Of a stretch of DNA of 64,000 nucleotides, positions 21,165 through 32,885 are shown one piece after another. Position 1 is the first letter of the stretch, and each line of letters begins with the position of its first letter. The stretch lies in contig CP136066.1 of the NCBI GenBank assembly GCA_032622095.1, forward strand, positions 59,552,609 to 59,616,608. The letters are read 5' to 3'. A program made the translations under genes and the position numbers. Source of the stretch: Siphonodentalium dalli. Taxonomy: Eukaryota; Mollusca; Scaphopoda; Gadilida; Siphonodentaliidae. The notes below the pieces were generated by a model. The model did not search any database. It saw nothing but the letters and a program-made list of their open reading frames with translations, and was not told where the DNA came from.

Positions 21165-21765
21165 TTTATTCCGAGGTTACATCCAGCTACGCCTACAACT
21201 TGCATGGGATATCGGTTGGGTTGATGCTGTTTGGACCGAGTCCCACCCGTTACTGTTCTATATATAACTGACTTAATACCCATAATCTTGGGCGGGGGTT
21301 ATCTGGCTTGTCTGTCTTCGGATTAGGTCAAATGGAAGCTTTGTGTATATGAAAATAGAGGGCAGCCTTTCCCAAGTATGTCGATATAAAACATGCATAT
21401 ATCAGAGGTCCGTTGAATATCAAGGCCCCGAGATTTATAAGTAAATAAATGATTGTTTTTCAGAGAATTTCGATTTGTCGCGCCATCAGAAAATGCATAT
21501 AAACAATATATTAAACTATCTCTTTTCTATCACGGTAAATGATATATCATTTTGAAGACATATTAATCGCGGACATGTCAGATGATTAATCACATTCAGG
21601 TGTTTAAGTGATTGCCCGGGCTCCACGTGTATATGCAGTGCGGCTTTTGGGGGAAAGTCCGTTATAGAAGAGCATCGGGGGCGGGACTTGGCCCAAAAAA
21701 TCCACCCATCCAGCATGGTCTAAGAAGACTTTATCTACGCCTATGTGATCCTATGTCTGCATGAC
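21165..21765. other. 3' flank of exon 6
   Basis: Likely 3' UTR and intron. 'ctatctcttttctatcac' near 21518 is related to the ends of the MITE that starts at 21766. No coding signal. Confidence 0.5.
21444..21449 (+). terminator. Possible polyadenylation signal for exon 6
   Basis: AATAAA about 280 bases after the exon 6 stop, followed by a T-rich stretch ('gattgtttttcag'). A hexamer is expected by chance at this spacing in AT-rich DNA, so support is weak. Confidence 0.25.
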
Positions 21766-22209
21766 TTAAAGATGGTCTATCTCTTCCCAGTAAATGTTAT
21801 ATATAATTCAGAGTATAACATAGTCGATATGAATCGATGACGTCTGTCCGGATAAGCTATTATCAATTTATATTAATTTTATTTAGAATTACTTATGACA
21901 TTCATGGGACATTTTTATAGGCTATTTTTTAGAACAAATCCGCCCGAAAACGTTAAGACCGCATTAAGAGAGAGCACTCTATCTTGTTAGCAGCCTTAAT
22001 CGCGGCAAATGGCAGATCAGCTGAGAGATTTACCGCGAATTACGATTGAAATAAACTACTTTGTTATGCATTTATAGACAAATAATAATAATCCCATCTT
22101 CAGTTTTATCTGTATTTTTTCACAAACTAGATATTTCTAGTCTTGAAATTGGGATTTATAAAATTTAAGTTGTTGTAATTGTGACCCGGAAGAGATAGAC
22201 TATCTTTAA
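21766..22209. mobile_element. MITE family I, copy 1 (TTAA)
   Basis: Ends 'ttaaagatggtctatctctt' and 'aagagatagactatctttaa', a near-perfect terminal inverted repeat with TTAA at both edges, as in piggyBac-type MITEs. Interior non-coding. Second copy at 47.0 kb. Confidence 0.8.
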
Positions 22210-23892
22210 ATGGTTTATTGTCGCTTTATGTTGGCCGACCACAGACAAAATTGAACACCTTATATATATGGACGCACATCAAAATCGCGGGGTGGGAAAT
22301 TCGGACATGTACGAAATTTGTGCGATCTGAATTTCGCGCATTTCAAATTGTTGACTTGTGCACTTGGACCCCATCCTAGTTAATAACCGTTTCTTTACTA
22401 AATACTCTTTGGCGAGTAGGAAATGTTCAGATGATAAAATCAACAAAATGGCCTGGGGAAATGTTGGAACTTATTATCTGAACGTCGAACTTATTATCTG
22501 AACACTGCCCACCAATGAATAAGCCTTTTTGCTGGGTCGCGATTTTCAAGATGGCCGATGGTTCTATATGGTCCGATTCCTAGCTTTTTATCCAACCCAC
22601 CGGTAAAAGCAGGTAAAAGGTCAAAGTTGAGAAGTAGCATCCATTTGTTTACATTCGACAGCTGAGTGGGAGAATTTTTTATCAACATTTTATGGCTTAA
22701 TTTCATTTATTCTGAGTGCAACTACGTGTTTAAGAATTGTTTTGTGGTCATGTCATCTATAGAGTTAGGATCTGGTGACGATGCAGACATTCAGACGCCC
22801 TTGTTTTGTCAACGAACTTCCCACAAGTAAAGTTACTGATAAATAGCGAGTTCTTGCGTTAAAAAAATAACTCAAAAACATACGTGATACATCCAATCCA
22901 TCTACTGTGCGAAACCTACGTATTGTATGTATCCAGGGTGAGTGTTTAATTAGTTTTATGAAGTTCTCGCACCTGCGATTCGGTAACGACCTGTTGCTAT
23001 TTTATTTTGGGAATTCCCAGACTGGAGCCGTATGCTAAAAATAGATGCTACTTGTTAACTTTGACCTCCGGAGACCAAATGGCGGATTCACCGCGACTAA
23101 GTGAAGTCACTTATTGGAATCGTTCTGCAATTGAATTATCAATTCGTCTGTCGTCTGCTCATATGTCATGAACACCCCCCCCCCCCCCCACAACATTAAT
23201 ATACCATTCAAGTTAATACTTTTATAACTCGTGGGGATTTATACGTTGCATCTATGTCCTTGAGCAACCAGATACATGCATTGTATTACCGTAGTTCATA
23301 ATCTATGTTAATGTGTAAATAATAGTCCCCCGGTCTGTTTAGGGTCATGCCATTTGGAGCGTGCATTGGTATTAGTCATTAATATAATAAGCCGTGTTCT
23401 GTGCCCACATATAAATCGGACGTTTTAGTGCACAATTAAAGTCATTGTCCATTATATAGACAACATTATTGACACCGTGGGTGAATGTGACCCACATCAT
23501 CACATGGCCTTTTCTTCAAAATTGCCTTGAAATTCGCTCAGCTAAAGGTCATGCGGATTACGTATTTGCATGCAAATCGAGAGGAGTAAGGTATTTTGTA
23601 TTAAAGGCACAGATGGCCTCCGTTGTGGGTATTTGCTGTTAAATAGTCACTTCCGTCAAAACCGCCATAAACAGAAATAATATAAAAATATAGACAGAGT
23701 TTGTTCTTATACCAATCATAAATATCGCGTAAATCGTATATTATTGTCAAGTTCGTACGCTTTTTTATGCAAACAAAAGCCAAAAATGTTACATAACCTG
23801 GCTTTTGTTTACATAAAAAAGCGAACAATCTATATTTTTATATTCTTTTAACTATTTTAACGGCATGCCGACCGCGAAGGCCATCCATGCCT
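22210..23892. other. Spacer with a MITE K fragment
   Basis: 22378-22510 has K-like words ('ctttactaaatactctttgg', 'gaacttattatctgaac' twice). A C-run sits at 23166-23189. No exon recognised. Confidence 0.5.
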
Positions 23893-24162
23893 TTAACCAT
23901 TCCATGACCGGAGCTTCCTGAAATGTTACGGCAAACCCTGTGCCATTGCATTCTCTTATATATGCGAGGCGACCTATGGTCGACTCGCATATATAAGAGA
24001 ATGCATTGGCACAGGGCTAACTGTAACTATCACAATGTGGTCAAGGAGCCGGTACCAATGATACCCATATTTGTATGGTTCTATTGAGACAGACCGAAGA
24101 TATTTTAGGCTGTTAAAGCTTTATTTGGCCGGTTTTGGCCGGTTTGTTGGGTAAAGGGTTAA
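23893..24162. mobile_element. MITE family A, recombinant ends
   Basis: The left end is A2 type ('ttaaccattccatgaccg' + 'gagcttcc'); the right end is A type ('ggtttgttgggtaaagggtt' + 'aa'). It carries one 'aatgcattctcttatatatg' palindrome. The element is therefore a chimera of two families. Its right TTAA is also the left TTAA of the next element. Confidence 0.7.
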
Positions 24163-24432
24163 TGTATGATGGGTACATTTGACTATCAGATCATTGACGA
24201 GTATTTCCCTTCGGAAATGTTGGGATAATAAGTTCAACAGACAGTCGTAGGCCGTGTGTTGAACTTATTATCTGAACAGTTCCCACCCATGGCTATCTCT
24301 CCTTCTACATGCACTTTTACCAGCGGTTCGTCTGGCTCACGTCTGCTCATATCTCTCAACATCCCTCCAGGTGAGTAGACCATTCCAATGAATACATTAA
24401 TAACTGATGGGATTTAGTAAAGGGAGGGTTAA
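24159..24432. mobile_element. MITE family K, abutting copy
   Basis: Contains 'gttgaacttattatctgaac' and 'acatccctccaggtgag', and ends 'aaagggagggttaa'. It directly abuts the preceding MITE at a shared TTAA. Confidence 0.65.
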
Positions 24433-24536
24433 CATAGGAAGGCTCTCGATGTTCCTAGAAACTGTGATCAGATTAGTGACCCGTATGTTTCACCAAATTG
24501 ATTCTTCCAGTGTTGGTTTGTCTCCTATTAGTTGAT

Positions 24537-24796
24537 ATAAACCCCTCCATGACGGGAGCTGTAAAGATCCTGTGCCAGTGCATTCTCGTATATATATATA
24601 TATGTGAGTCTCCCGTAAGGAGCCTCGCATATATGAGATAATGCACTGGCTTACAAGGTCAAGGTAAATACTGTTTGGGCAATGTATTCTCGTATATATG
24701 CGAGGCTCCCTATGGGAGACTCGCATATATAAGAGAATGCATTGGCACAGGGTTTTCACAAAATTTCCGGAAGCTCTAGTCATGGAAGGATTAAAT
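24537..24796. mobile_element. MITE family A2, copy
   Basis: Ends 'acccctccatgacgggagct' and 'gaagctctagtcatggaagg' + 'attaa'. Two internal palindromes of the 'tatatatgcgaggctccc' type. Confidence 0.75.
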
Positions 24797-25249
24797 CGAT
24801 CGCATGACTTGATAGTATTTTATCTAATTGACATATCGCCCAAGGTTTGCTCCTTCACATATCTTCAGGGCCCAATTTGATTATCATGCTCACACAAATA
24901 CACATATCGAAAACCATGTACATCTACCACACCATGTTCTCCTATAAAATACTAGCCACGCTTCCACCAATGTTATCATTGTTGTCACCATGTATCATAT
25001 GCAGGCAAAGCATCAGGCATCTAGAATACTCACTATGTTCATTCATATCTTTCATACTCCATGTACCGATAACACTAACATTCTCATGTCATATTACTTT
25101 ATTACATGTATATTCTTCTAACTAATAAAGGTGAGGGTTTCCGGTATTAAATTCGTATTATATCCATGCGGGTTGGGTGGTTCGAGGTCGGAAAATGTGT
25201 GATAAAACTTGTTTCCAATCAACATATTTTCAAATATTAATTAGGAAAC

Positions 25250-25650
25250 TTAACCCTTTACCCAACAGAAGGGCCATGTGCCAATGCATTCTCTTATATA
25301 TGCGAGTCGACCATAGGTCGCCGAGCATATATAAGAGAATGCATTGGCTTAACACATTAAAAATTATAAAATTGTTAAAGAATGTAAGAAAAAATGGTAA
25401 AAAGTGTTAAAAAAAAGATTTTTTTTAGGCCAATGCATTCTCTTATATATGCGAGGCGACCTATGGTCGACTCGCATATATAAGAGAATGCATTGGCACA
25501 GGGCATAACTATAACCATCACAATGTGGTCAATGAGCCGGTTCCAATGATATCCATATTTGTATGGTTTTATTGAGACAGACCCAAGATATTCTAGGCTG
25601 TTGAAGCTTTATTTGGCCGGTTTTGGCCGGTTTGTTGGGTAAAGGGTTAA
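25250..25650. mobile_element. MITE family A, full-length copy (two hairpins)
   Basis: 'ttaaccctttacccaacag' on the left and 'tgttgggtaaagggttaa' on the right, with TTAA edges. Two ~75-bp palindromes ('ccaatgcattctcttatata' ... 'tatataagagaatgcattgg') are separated by an A/T-rich spacer. Near-identical copies at 37.49, 44.75 and 55.68 kb. Short repeated open frames across these palindromes are artefacts. Confidence 0.9.
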
Positions 25651-25979
25651 AGGGGGACTGTACACTAAATCCAGCCATTTATGAGACCATCTCATATTAT
25701 ACTCAACATAAAGTATGCAACGAATGAATGAATTTGAGCCACGGATTAGTGCAAAATACACTCATGTGCAACGATACAAACAACATCGTAATTATAATGA
25801 AGTGAATAAATGGCTGGAGTCATAAAGTCATTGTCATTATAATTACCATGTTGTTAACATCGTTCATAGAGAGCATGAGTGTAGTTTGAACTAATCAATG
25901 GCTCAAATTAATTAATTCATTCGTTGTGTATAAAAGGAGACAAAATGGCCGGATTTAGTGTACAGTACGTACCCCTTTA
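25647..25979. mobile_element. MITE family E, copy 1
   Basis: Ends 'ttaaagggggactgtacac' and 'gtgtacagtacgtaccccttt'-like inverse. An imperfect long inverted repeat runs through the body ('atgaatgaatttgagccac' / 'ggctcaaattaattaattca'). It shares its left TTAA with the preceding family A element. Confidence 0.75.
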
Positions 25980-26240
25980 CAGATATTGGATACCTGTTGT
26001 ATCATTTCTGAGTATGATATATAGTGACTATTAACAATGCAATCTTAAAACCTAAAGTAAAGAATGCTTAACCAATTAACATTATAACCATGGAAACGCT
26101 CCAGTCCTAGTTATGTTTTATTTGATGAAATTAATTTCATATAATTCAATTTTAAAATATATGTGAATTAGCATGCAGTGTTGTGAACAAAGATTAGATT
26201 TTTTTGTGAACTGACACACGTCCTTGATTTTATTCCCCAG

Positions 26241-26510
26241 CCATACCAGTGCCGGTTCTGTGGTCAGGCGTACCATGCTGAACGAGGGCTGTTAACACAT
26301 GTCCGGCGTCATCACCGGCCACATCAACACATGTGCGAAGTGTGTCAAAAGACCTTCCCACAGAAATGGATGCTTAAACAACATTCTAACGTTCATCTGG
26401 AGAATAAACCATTCCCGTGCAATATTTGCCAAGAACAGTACACGTCCGATACAGCGTTACGTCATCACATAAGAACCAAACACATTGCAATGCAACAGGA
26501 GCCACCATAG
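26241..26510 (+). CDS. Zinc-finger cassette exon 7 (alternative last exon, three C2H2 fingers)
   Basis: Exon of 89 codons plus TAG after the acceptor 'ccttgattttattccccag', phase 0 (P-Y-Q-C). The frame contains ATGs only inside or after fingers, so it depends on splicing. F1 CRFC, helix AERGLLT, HVRRHH; F2 CEVC, helix QKWMLKQ, HSNVH; F3 CNIC, helix SDTALRH, HIRTKH. Linkers are RPHQHM and LENKPFP. F2 keeps Trp at helix position 2 but has Met at position 3, where most sisters have Glu. The tail is IAMQQEPP. Two progressively shorter decayed copies follow at 26.68-27.06 kb, showing tandem duplication of this unit. Confidence 0.92.
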   Translation, partial: PYQCRFCGQAYHAERGLLTHVRRHHRPHQHMCEVCQKTFPQKWMLKQHSNVHLENKPFPCNICQEQYTSDTALRHHIRTKHIAMQQEPP

Positions 26511-26680
26511 TCATTGATGTAGCCCTTATGTTCGCGGTGGTGTTTGATATTGGCATTATGCTTGTGGATGTATGTTATGTCATTGACGTAGCACTTATAT
26601 TCGCGTTGAATTCTTATATTGAACTTGAGATTATTATTGCAGAATGTAGATATATATGTCTCTGTTTGTATACGATACTT

Positions 26681-26985
26681 TGCTGTTAACCCATATCCGG
26701 CCTGATCACCGGTTACATCAACACGTTTGCGAAGTTTGTCAAAAGACCGTCCCACAGAAATGAATGTTCAAACATTCAAAAGCTCATATGGAGAAGAAAC
26801 CATTCTCGTGCAACATGTGCCAATGAGCGTACACCTCCGATACAGCATTACGTCGTGACATTCGATCCAAACACAATGCAATGCATCAGGGGCCACCATT
26901 TGTCCTTGACGTATCCCTTATGTTCGCGGTGATGTATGATGTTCGATTTGGGACGACAGATCTCTGTGTTAGTGTTCGATACTTT
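26681..26985 (+). pseudogene. Decayed copy of exon 7 (F1 helix to 3' flank)
   Basis: Aligns with exon 7 from 'ctgttaacacatgtccggcg' onward: 'gttaacccatatccggcctg', 'gcgaagtttgtcaaaagacc', 'cattctcgtgcaacatgtgc', 'acctccgatacagcattacg'. The alignment continues into the 3' flank ('cccttatgttcgcggtgatg'). In-frame TGAs replace an F2 codon (cagaaatgaatg) and the codon after F3's Cys pair (caatgagcg). No acceptor. Non-functional. Confidence 0.85.
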
Positions 26986-27060
26986 GTCAAGGACAGTACA
27001 CACCCGATACAGCTTCATACTTCATCACATCGATGCAGAACGACGCGTAATGAGCCACAG
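26985..27060 (+). pseudogene. Third, shorter echo of exon 7 (F3 only)
   Basis: 'tgtcaaggacagtacacacc' + 'cgatacagcttcatacttca' + 'tcacat' matches the F3 part of exon 7 ('tgccaagaacagtacacgtc' ...). About 75 bp, broken. Confidence 0.6.
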
Positions 27061-27061
27061 T

Positions 27062-27480
27062 AATCCTTGACTCTGATACTCTGATATTTGATATTTAATT
27101 TACGATAATAGATATCAGTGTTGGGGGAATTTCATTTATTCAGAATTTGTTGACAATTCTCGCAGAAGGTTTCAATGCGCATGGATTTGAACGACAAACT
27201 ACTTGTACAGTGACGTGCCTAGAGGGTCCCCATCGGGGGGCGTGTCGTTGACATTTCCAACTTCACTCCCCTTGACTTTGATATTTGATATTTAATTTAC
27301 GATAATAGATATATGTAGGGGAATTTCATTTATTCAGAATTTGTTGATAATTCGTCGTAGAAGGTTCCAATGCGCTTGGATTTTAACGACAAACTACTTG
27401 TACAGGGACATTGCTAGAGGGTCCCGCCGGGGGGGGGGCGTGTCCTTGAAATTTCCAACATCACCCCCCCCCCCCTTGAA
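27062..27480. repeat. Direct duplication of about 215 bp
   Basis: The segment from 'cttgactctgatactctg' to 'ggggggcgtgtcgttgac' is repeated once ('atatttgatatttaatttac', 'gacaaactacttgtacag'). Both copies end in G and C homopolymers. Non-coding. Confidence 0.8.
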
Positions 27481-27660
27481 ACAGACCTAACTCCCAGATT
27501 CGCCATTTCAGACTAATAATATGTAGATCATGACATGAATCTCTACTCCGCCTATCGCCACTAGTACAAAACCTGGGAACCTTTTCAAGTTATGAGAGGG
27601 AACCTTATACAGTCAAAAACAATAAAGCGGGGATTATATTTCTTAGTTACTATATGTTCC

Positions 27661-27912
27661 TTAACCCTTTACCCAACAAAGCGGCCAAAAACGCCCAAAT
27701 AAAGCTTCAACAGCCTAAAATATCTTCGGTCTGTCTCAATAACACCATACAAATATGGATATCATTGGAACCGGTTCATTGACCACATTGTGATGGTTAC
27801 AGTTATGCCCTGTGCCAATGCATTCTCTTATATATGCGAGGCGACCTATGGTCGACTCGCATATATAAGAGAATGCATTGGCACAGGGGCCTTCTGTTGG
27901 GTAAAGGTTTAA
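27661..27912. mobile_element. MITE family A, single-hairpin copy
   Basis: 'ttaaccctttacccaacaa' to 'tgttgggtaaaggtttaa', with one 'aatgcattctcttatatatg' palindrome near the right end. Confidence 0.85.
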
Positions 27913-29102
27913 TAATGTTATTCTCTGCAGGTAAAGGTCCCAATTTTTCTTTGCGTCGCTTACAATTATGTAATGTTTCCTGGGTAATCAATTCAATGTT
28001 TGTTTGCGATATCGGCTCTCAAAAGTCACAGAAATATACCTTTTTAAAGAGGAAGCTCCAAAACATTGTATTATTAACTTATCCGGTTTAATAACCTGCG
28101 AACTTGTTATTTTTGTTGGGGTACCGACGTATTTTCTGTGCTTAAGTTTCATCTGGACTGTACTGCAAAGTCTATTTTCAATGATAGTGGAATAACTCTA
28201 TACTTAGTTTGAATTATGTTGCATTCTTGGAGCGAAACGGGGGACCGATGACTTCGAAAATTAACCGGGCCTTTAAATGTAGGCAACTGTCAACGCAACC
28301 TTAGTGATCGATACCTAATGTTCACAACTACAAGTCAGAGTTCAGTCCCCTGCTTTGTTGGCCTGACCAATGCCACCACGTACCCAGGATGTGAGGAAAT
28401 CTGGCATTACTATACGACAATTCATTTCGCATTAGTTCTGAGAAACTCAACTGTCCACATTCATTTGGAAATTGGAAAGTCATAATGAATTGTAACCGCC
28501 AAGACTTTTAATAAAACATGTTAGATTTAATTATGTATATATGTGATGGCAGTGGTCAGACCGGCGTAGCGTTGCATACTGATCTCTGCCTTGCAGCTTG
28601 CTTGTTGGTCCAGAGGGTGAATTTAGTGATATTTCCAGAATGAGGTTCCCAGTCTGTGAATTTAGTGACGCTATCCCGCACAGCGGGCTAACATAACTAA
28701 ATTCACCCTCTGTGGACCTCATTCTGCTTGGACTAAAACAACTTATTTGTTTCCCATCACGGAGCCAAAATAGTCCAGGTTGGTAGGTTAGTAACCTAGA
28801 GTAACCTTGAATAGGGCGGTGATAACTCCGCGAATTTATTACGTGCGCAACTGTGAATATGTGCTGTTTATATACTTCGGCGATAATCCCAGTATGTACT
28901 GTTCTATATACCAAGTAGTCCCCACGTAGTTGTGATTTGAGAATACATTAGTTTTACGCGCGTGTGTGTGTGTGCATTGTTATGTGTGTGTCATGCAAAG
29001 CGAACCACGATTATTTATCTCAAGTTGAATGACAATGACTCACTTTTATCGATATGGGAAATATACCATGTGGGGATACCTGCTGTGAGTAATCATTTGG
29101 CC
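27913..29102. other. Spacer with MITE fragments
   Basis: The right part of a family G element ends near 28276 ('ttcgaaaattaaccgggc' + 'ctttaa'). A family D hairpin lies at 28596-28728 ('agagggtgaatttagtga' ... 'ggacctcattctgc'). A TG-rich run is at 28960-28995. No exon seen. Confidence 0.55.
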
Positions 29103-29318
29103 TACAGTAATGCCCTAAGTAATCGACCCCTTAACCACAACAGAATTATGGGTAACTTTTCAGGATTTAGTCGGAAATATGGCTTGTTGCCACTCGCCGG
29201 AAAGCTCTCAACGAGAGCTTTCCGATGAATGGCAACAAGCCATATTTCCGACTAAATCCTGAAAAGTTACCCACAATTCTGCTTTGGTTAAGGGGTCGAT
29301 TCTTAGGACATTACTGTC
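29103..29318. mobile_element. MITE family C, copy 2
   Basis: Hairpin from 'cagtaatgccctaagtaatc' to 'gattcttaggacattactg'. The left TA is intact, the right one mutated. Confidence 0.85.
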
Positions 29319-29984
29319 CATTAATCTCGCATGCGTGCTGGACTCAGTTTTATATTCGGAACGTGTTGCACAAGTGTTAGTCGAAGCCGCAACGCCTTTC
29401 GGTAAAACATTGAGGTGACCATTCCGAGTAACTTTTGCTCTTATGCTGTCAGTACTCAAGAAGTATGCTCCAGTTGTATATGGTATACTACGAAGGCATT
29501 GAATGTAACAGAACCGTGGTCACTACCGCCTCGAGTAAATGTGTGATTTTCGGCGAATAGTGCTCGCGAAATATGTTATAATGTGTTTAATACCACATTG
29601 AGAATGCAGGAAATGTATATCCTTAATCGTTTGTATTGGCAGAGGGGTTTCATAAGTTGTGCCCCGATCCCTTTAACATTATATACAAATAAAATACGTT
29701 TCAAGTCAAAGACTATATCACCACCCGATCCGTATACGATGGCATACACTACCGAGGGAAATATGTGTAAACAGTTATGCCCATGGCAGCGCTAACAAGA
29801 TATTATCTTTCTAGCTTGTGATCCACTAACATTGTTAACGCTATTTAAAATCACTTCTGGGAAGAAAGCTCTATAAAAACGCTCTTTTAAATCACTTCTT
29901 CTGGGGGACGCTCTTTTAGAAAAATATTCTTTGAACATGTTAACAATGTTAGCGGTGCCAACCGACGGAAATCGGATCTCAATG
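29319..29984. other. Non-coding spacer
   Basis: No gene or repeat recognised, apart from a short inverted pair near 29.84-29.94 kb ('aaatcacttctgggaag', 'aaatcacttcttctggg'). Confidence 0.45.
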
Positions 29985-30406
29985 TATATATGTGACCCGC
30001 CATATCAAATCCAGTCGTAAGTCGGGATTTTTTTACCCTGTGCCAATGCATTCTCTTATATATGCGAGTCGACCATAGGTCGCCTCGCATTTTTAATAAT
30101 TTGTTCTTGTATTCTTTAACAATTTTATAATTTCACCCATACAGAGCCCCAGACAAACATGAGCAGACGACACTCTTCTATATGCTTTTATATATGTGTG
30201 GGGCTCCCTGCAGGGTAATGGATGTTTTTTATTTTATGTCCTAAAAATTGTCAGAAACATTTATTTAAAAAAAATGTTAGGCCAATGCATTCTCTTATAT
30301 ATGCGAGGCGACCTATGGTCGACTCGCATATATAAGAGAATGCATTGGCACAGGGTAAAAAAAATCCCGACTTACGACTGGATTTGATATGGCGGGTCAC
30401 ATATAT
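29985..30406. mobile_element. MITE family B, copy 1
   Basis: Ends 'tatatgtgacccgccatatc' and 'gatatggcgggtcacatata'. Contains two half-copies of the family A palindrome flanking a spacer with 'agagccccagacaaacatga'. Copies at 53.38, 58.73 and 60.46 kb. Confidence 0.85.
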
Positions 30407-31046
30407 CGATCAAATCTTGTTACCGCTGCCGTGGCCTATAACATGTTAAACAGGTTTGAGCTGGTAGCGCATAACATTGTACGGATCAGGTGATAGGACA
30501 GGGGGCAATACAAGAATAACTGCGTTCACCTGAAACAGATTCTCGCGAGATATACATAAGACAGCGAATACCAACAAGGAAGAACTATAGTAACAGAACC
30601 GTATCATAGCGGCCATCTCGAAAACTGTGCTCATTTCGAAGCGGTGATCTCGAAACATATAACGAATAGTAAAGGGGGACTAGGAATATTATAGCAGCAC
30701 CGTATCATAGCGGCCATCTCCAAAAAAAAATAAAAACTCTCATCTTTTCGATCAAGACCACAGATAGTATAAATATAAAACAATGACCTTCCGCACTTGA
30801 AATTATGTGCGCTTCTGGTACATGTTCCGGTGCTTGCGAAATATACTCTTGGACTAGATACTGGCTCTATGACGCTCCGACGCTCTGCTCATGACGGCGT
30901 GCATAGTGTAACGACGTAGCCTCATAGACCCAACGTATAGTCCAATATACTCTATAACGAATACTAACAATACAGACAAAACATGACAGCACAGTATAGC
31001 AGCAACCGCCCCGAGTAACTATGTGCTCTGTATTTCTCTTCACCAG
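30407..31046. other. Intronic spacer before exon 8
   Basis: A short direct duplication ('accgtatcatagcggccatc' at about 30599 and 30701). The exon 8 acceptor lies at the right end. No other signal. Confidence 0.55.
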
Positions 31047-31310
31047 ACTGATGGCCTGACGTGCGTGCATTGTGGGAAGATTTGCCGGACTTCCGGAGGA
31101 CTCGTCACCCACGTGTTCCGCCATCATCGGCCGCACAAGTTTACGTGCCCGGACTGCGCCAAGACATTTCCTGATAGATACAAATTCGAGCGACATTATC
31201 GCGTGCATGCCAAACATGGCTTCCAATGTCAGACGTGTGGTGCCATATTCCAAACCGCCACCGCCTTAGAGGCCCACGAGCGCTGGAACCATAGCAACCA
31301 GAATGGTTGA
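31047..31310 (+). CDS. Zinc-finger cassette exon 8 (alternative last exon, three C2H2 fingers)
   Basis: Exon of 87 codons plus TGA after 'tgtatttctcttcaccag', phase 0 (T-D-G-L-T-C). F1 CVHC, helix TSGGLVT, HVFRHH; F2 CPDC, helix DRYKFER, HYRVH; F3 CQTC, helix TATALEA, HERWNH. F1-F2 linker RPHKFT is conserved. The F2-F3 linker (AKHGFQ) is one residue shorter than usual and lacks the KP pair. F2 also lacks the W/C-E-L helix core shared by most sisters (it has Y-K-F). It is thus the most divergent of the three-finger cassettes in its middle finger. GC-rich against its AT-rich surroundings, as expected for coding sequence. Confidence 0.9.
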   Translation, partial: TDGLTCVHCGKICRTSGGLVTHVFRHHRPHKFTCPDCAKTFPDRYKFERHYRVHAKHGFQCQTCGAIFQTATALEAHERWNHSNQNG

Positions 31311-31597
31311 TTGTCTTCCTCCACTGGTTTCGTAAGTCACGTATCCACAGTGACGTAGCAACATGTGCTTCGGGAAATCATGCGCCCCCCCCCCAAACCC
31401 ACATACAGAATCCTTCAACGTACCATAGTTCGGACAGTTGATACCATTCATTATATAAATTTTATGGCCTAATTGAAAACAGAAATGAACCATTTGCTAG
31501 ATTAATTTATTTTCAATTTCTCCATTTGAGTATGATCTTATCTTGTCTCTCTCAATATTGGTGTCCTGTATCTACATAAATTTCTATATAATATGCT
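31311..31597. other. 3' flank of exon 8
   Basis: A C-run at 31385-31394; no polyadenylation hexamer close to the stop. Nothing else recognised. Confidence 0.45.
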
Positions 31598-32017
31598 TTA
31601 AATGTCCACTTAATTTTCGAATGCCCAGCTCACATTATACACAACATATTCCGCGTGAAAGAGAACCAGAAATATATATATTCCACCGGAATACGGAACA
31701 TCTGTGGCCTAAGAGTGTCCACCAAGTGATAGAGATTATCACATTCGCACCAAGACTTCCCCGTTATTTCCCCCACAATGCATCATAATTCACATCTAAG
31801 AGATATAGTTATCCCCCTTTCATTGAGAATAATAGACTGGCAGTACTGACCAGATCGAAATCAAGCACATAACACATGTCGGTACCTTGACAAAAACGAC
31901 ATGTTCACAGTGTATTCGACCGGATAAGTTGGTTACACAGTGTTCTGGGGCTTCCTCTTTCAAATGGCATATACTAGGGAATATGTTGTATATAATGTGA
32001 TCTGGGCATTTGAGTCG
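31598..32017. mobile_element. MITE family G, diverged copy
   Basis: The left end 'aaatgtccacttaattttcg' + 'aatgcccagc' matches family G. The interior shares 'gaataatagactggcagtac' and 'tcggtaccttgacaaaa' with the 55.7-56.4 kb copy. The right end is degraded near 32017. Confidence 0.65.
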
Positions 32018-32067
32018 GTCATTGTGAAATTGTGTGTTCTCTTTACACTGACGATATACCGTTTTAT

Positions 32068-32303
32068 ATGCCCTATCACTAACTCCCGGCCATTTTGGAT
32101 CAACCAGATCCGGTTCCGTGGTTCCATAGATTCATCCAGCCCCGGTTCCGTGGTTTCAATGGTACAGGTCAAAGTTTTGGAGCAGCATTTCCATATATGG
32201 AGCTTTTGAATTATTCATGACTTCCATATATGGAAAGTTAAGTAAAACCACGGAACCGGACCTGGTGGATCCAAAATGGCCGCGAGTTAGTTATAGGGCA
32301 TAT
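32068..32303. mobile_element. Long inverted repeat, probable MITE
   Basis: Left arm 'tgccctatcactaactcc' + 'cggccattttggatc', right arm 'gatccaaaatggccgcgag' + 'ttagttatagggca'. The middle also has two 'ccggttccgtggtt' repeats with an inverse 'aaccacggaaccgg'. Confidence 0.7.
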
Positions 32304-32623
32304 TCGCCGAATAAAAAAACAGATATGAACTGCGAACATTGTTTTGGCTGACTTTAGCAACTGGCACCAGTCGCAGCCTCTTTAAATTTGCGTGGCCTCG
32401 TATATTTAGAATTAAAATTATCCATGGCATCCGCGGAAATGTATGCAGTGGGAATTGTAGTCCCAAAACTTTGATATGTGGTGGTTCCCTGCCGAACTAT
32501 GTGCTGTGTATAGGGTGATTCCTATATAATATATGGCAATGTTAAAAGTCTATATGCTTGTATCTGCTTGCATTGGTTATTTATATTACACACTCGTGTA
32601 CTACGCTGAGCGACATGTTAAGA

Positions 32624-32885
32624 TACAGTAATGCCCTAAGTAATCGACTCCTTAACCACAGCAGAATTATGGGTAACTTTTCAGGATTTATTCGGAAATA
32701 TGGCTTGTTGCCATTCATCGGAAACCTTTCCCCGAGTAGGAAATATGGCTTGTTGCCATTCATTGGAAAGCTCTCCACGAGAGCTTTCCGATGAATGGCA
32801 ACAAGCCATATTTCCGAATAAATCCTGAAAAGTTACCCATAATTCTGCTGTGGTTAAGGAGTCGATTACTTAGGGCATTACTGTA
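32624..32885. mobile_element. MITE family C, copy 3 with internal duplication
   Basis: TA-flanked hairpin as in the other family C copies. The loop region 'aatatggcttgttgccattc' is duplicated in the left arm (32697 and 32740), making the arms unequal. Confidence 0.85.

Noticed and set aside
31960-32209. Frame over the 31.9-32.2 kb region
   Set aside because: Open on both strands because of the inverted repeat; falls inside MITE sequence.
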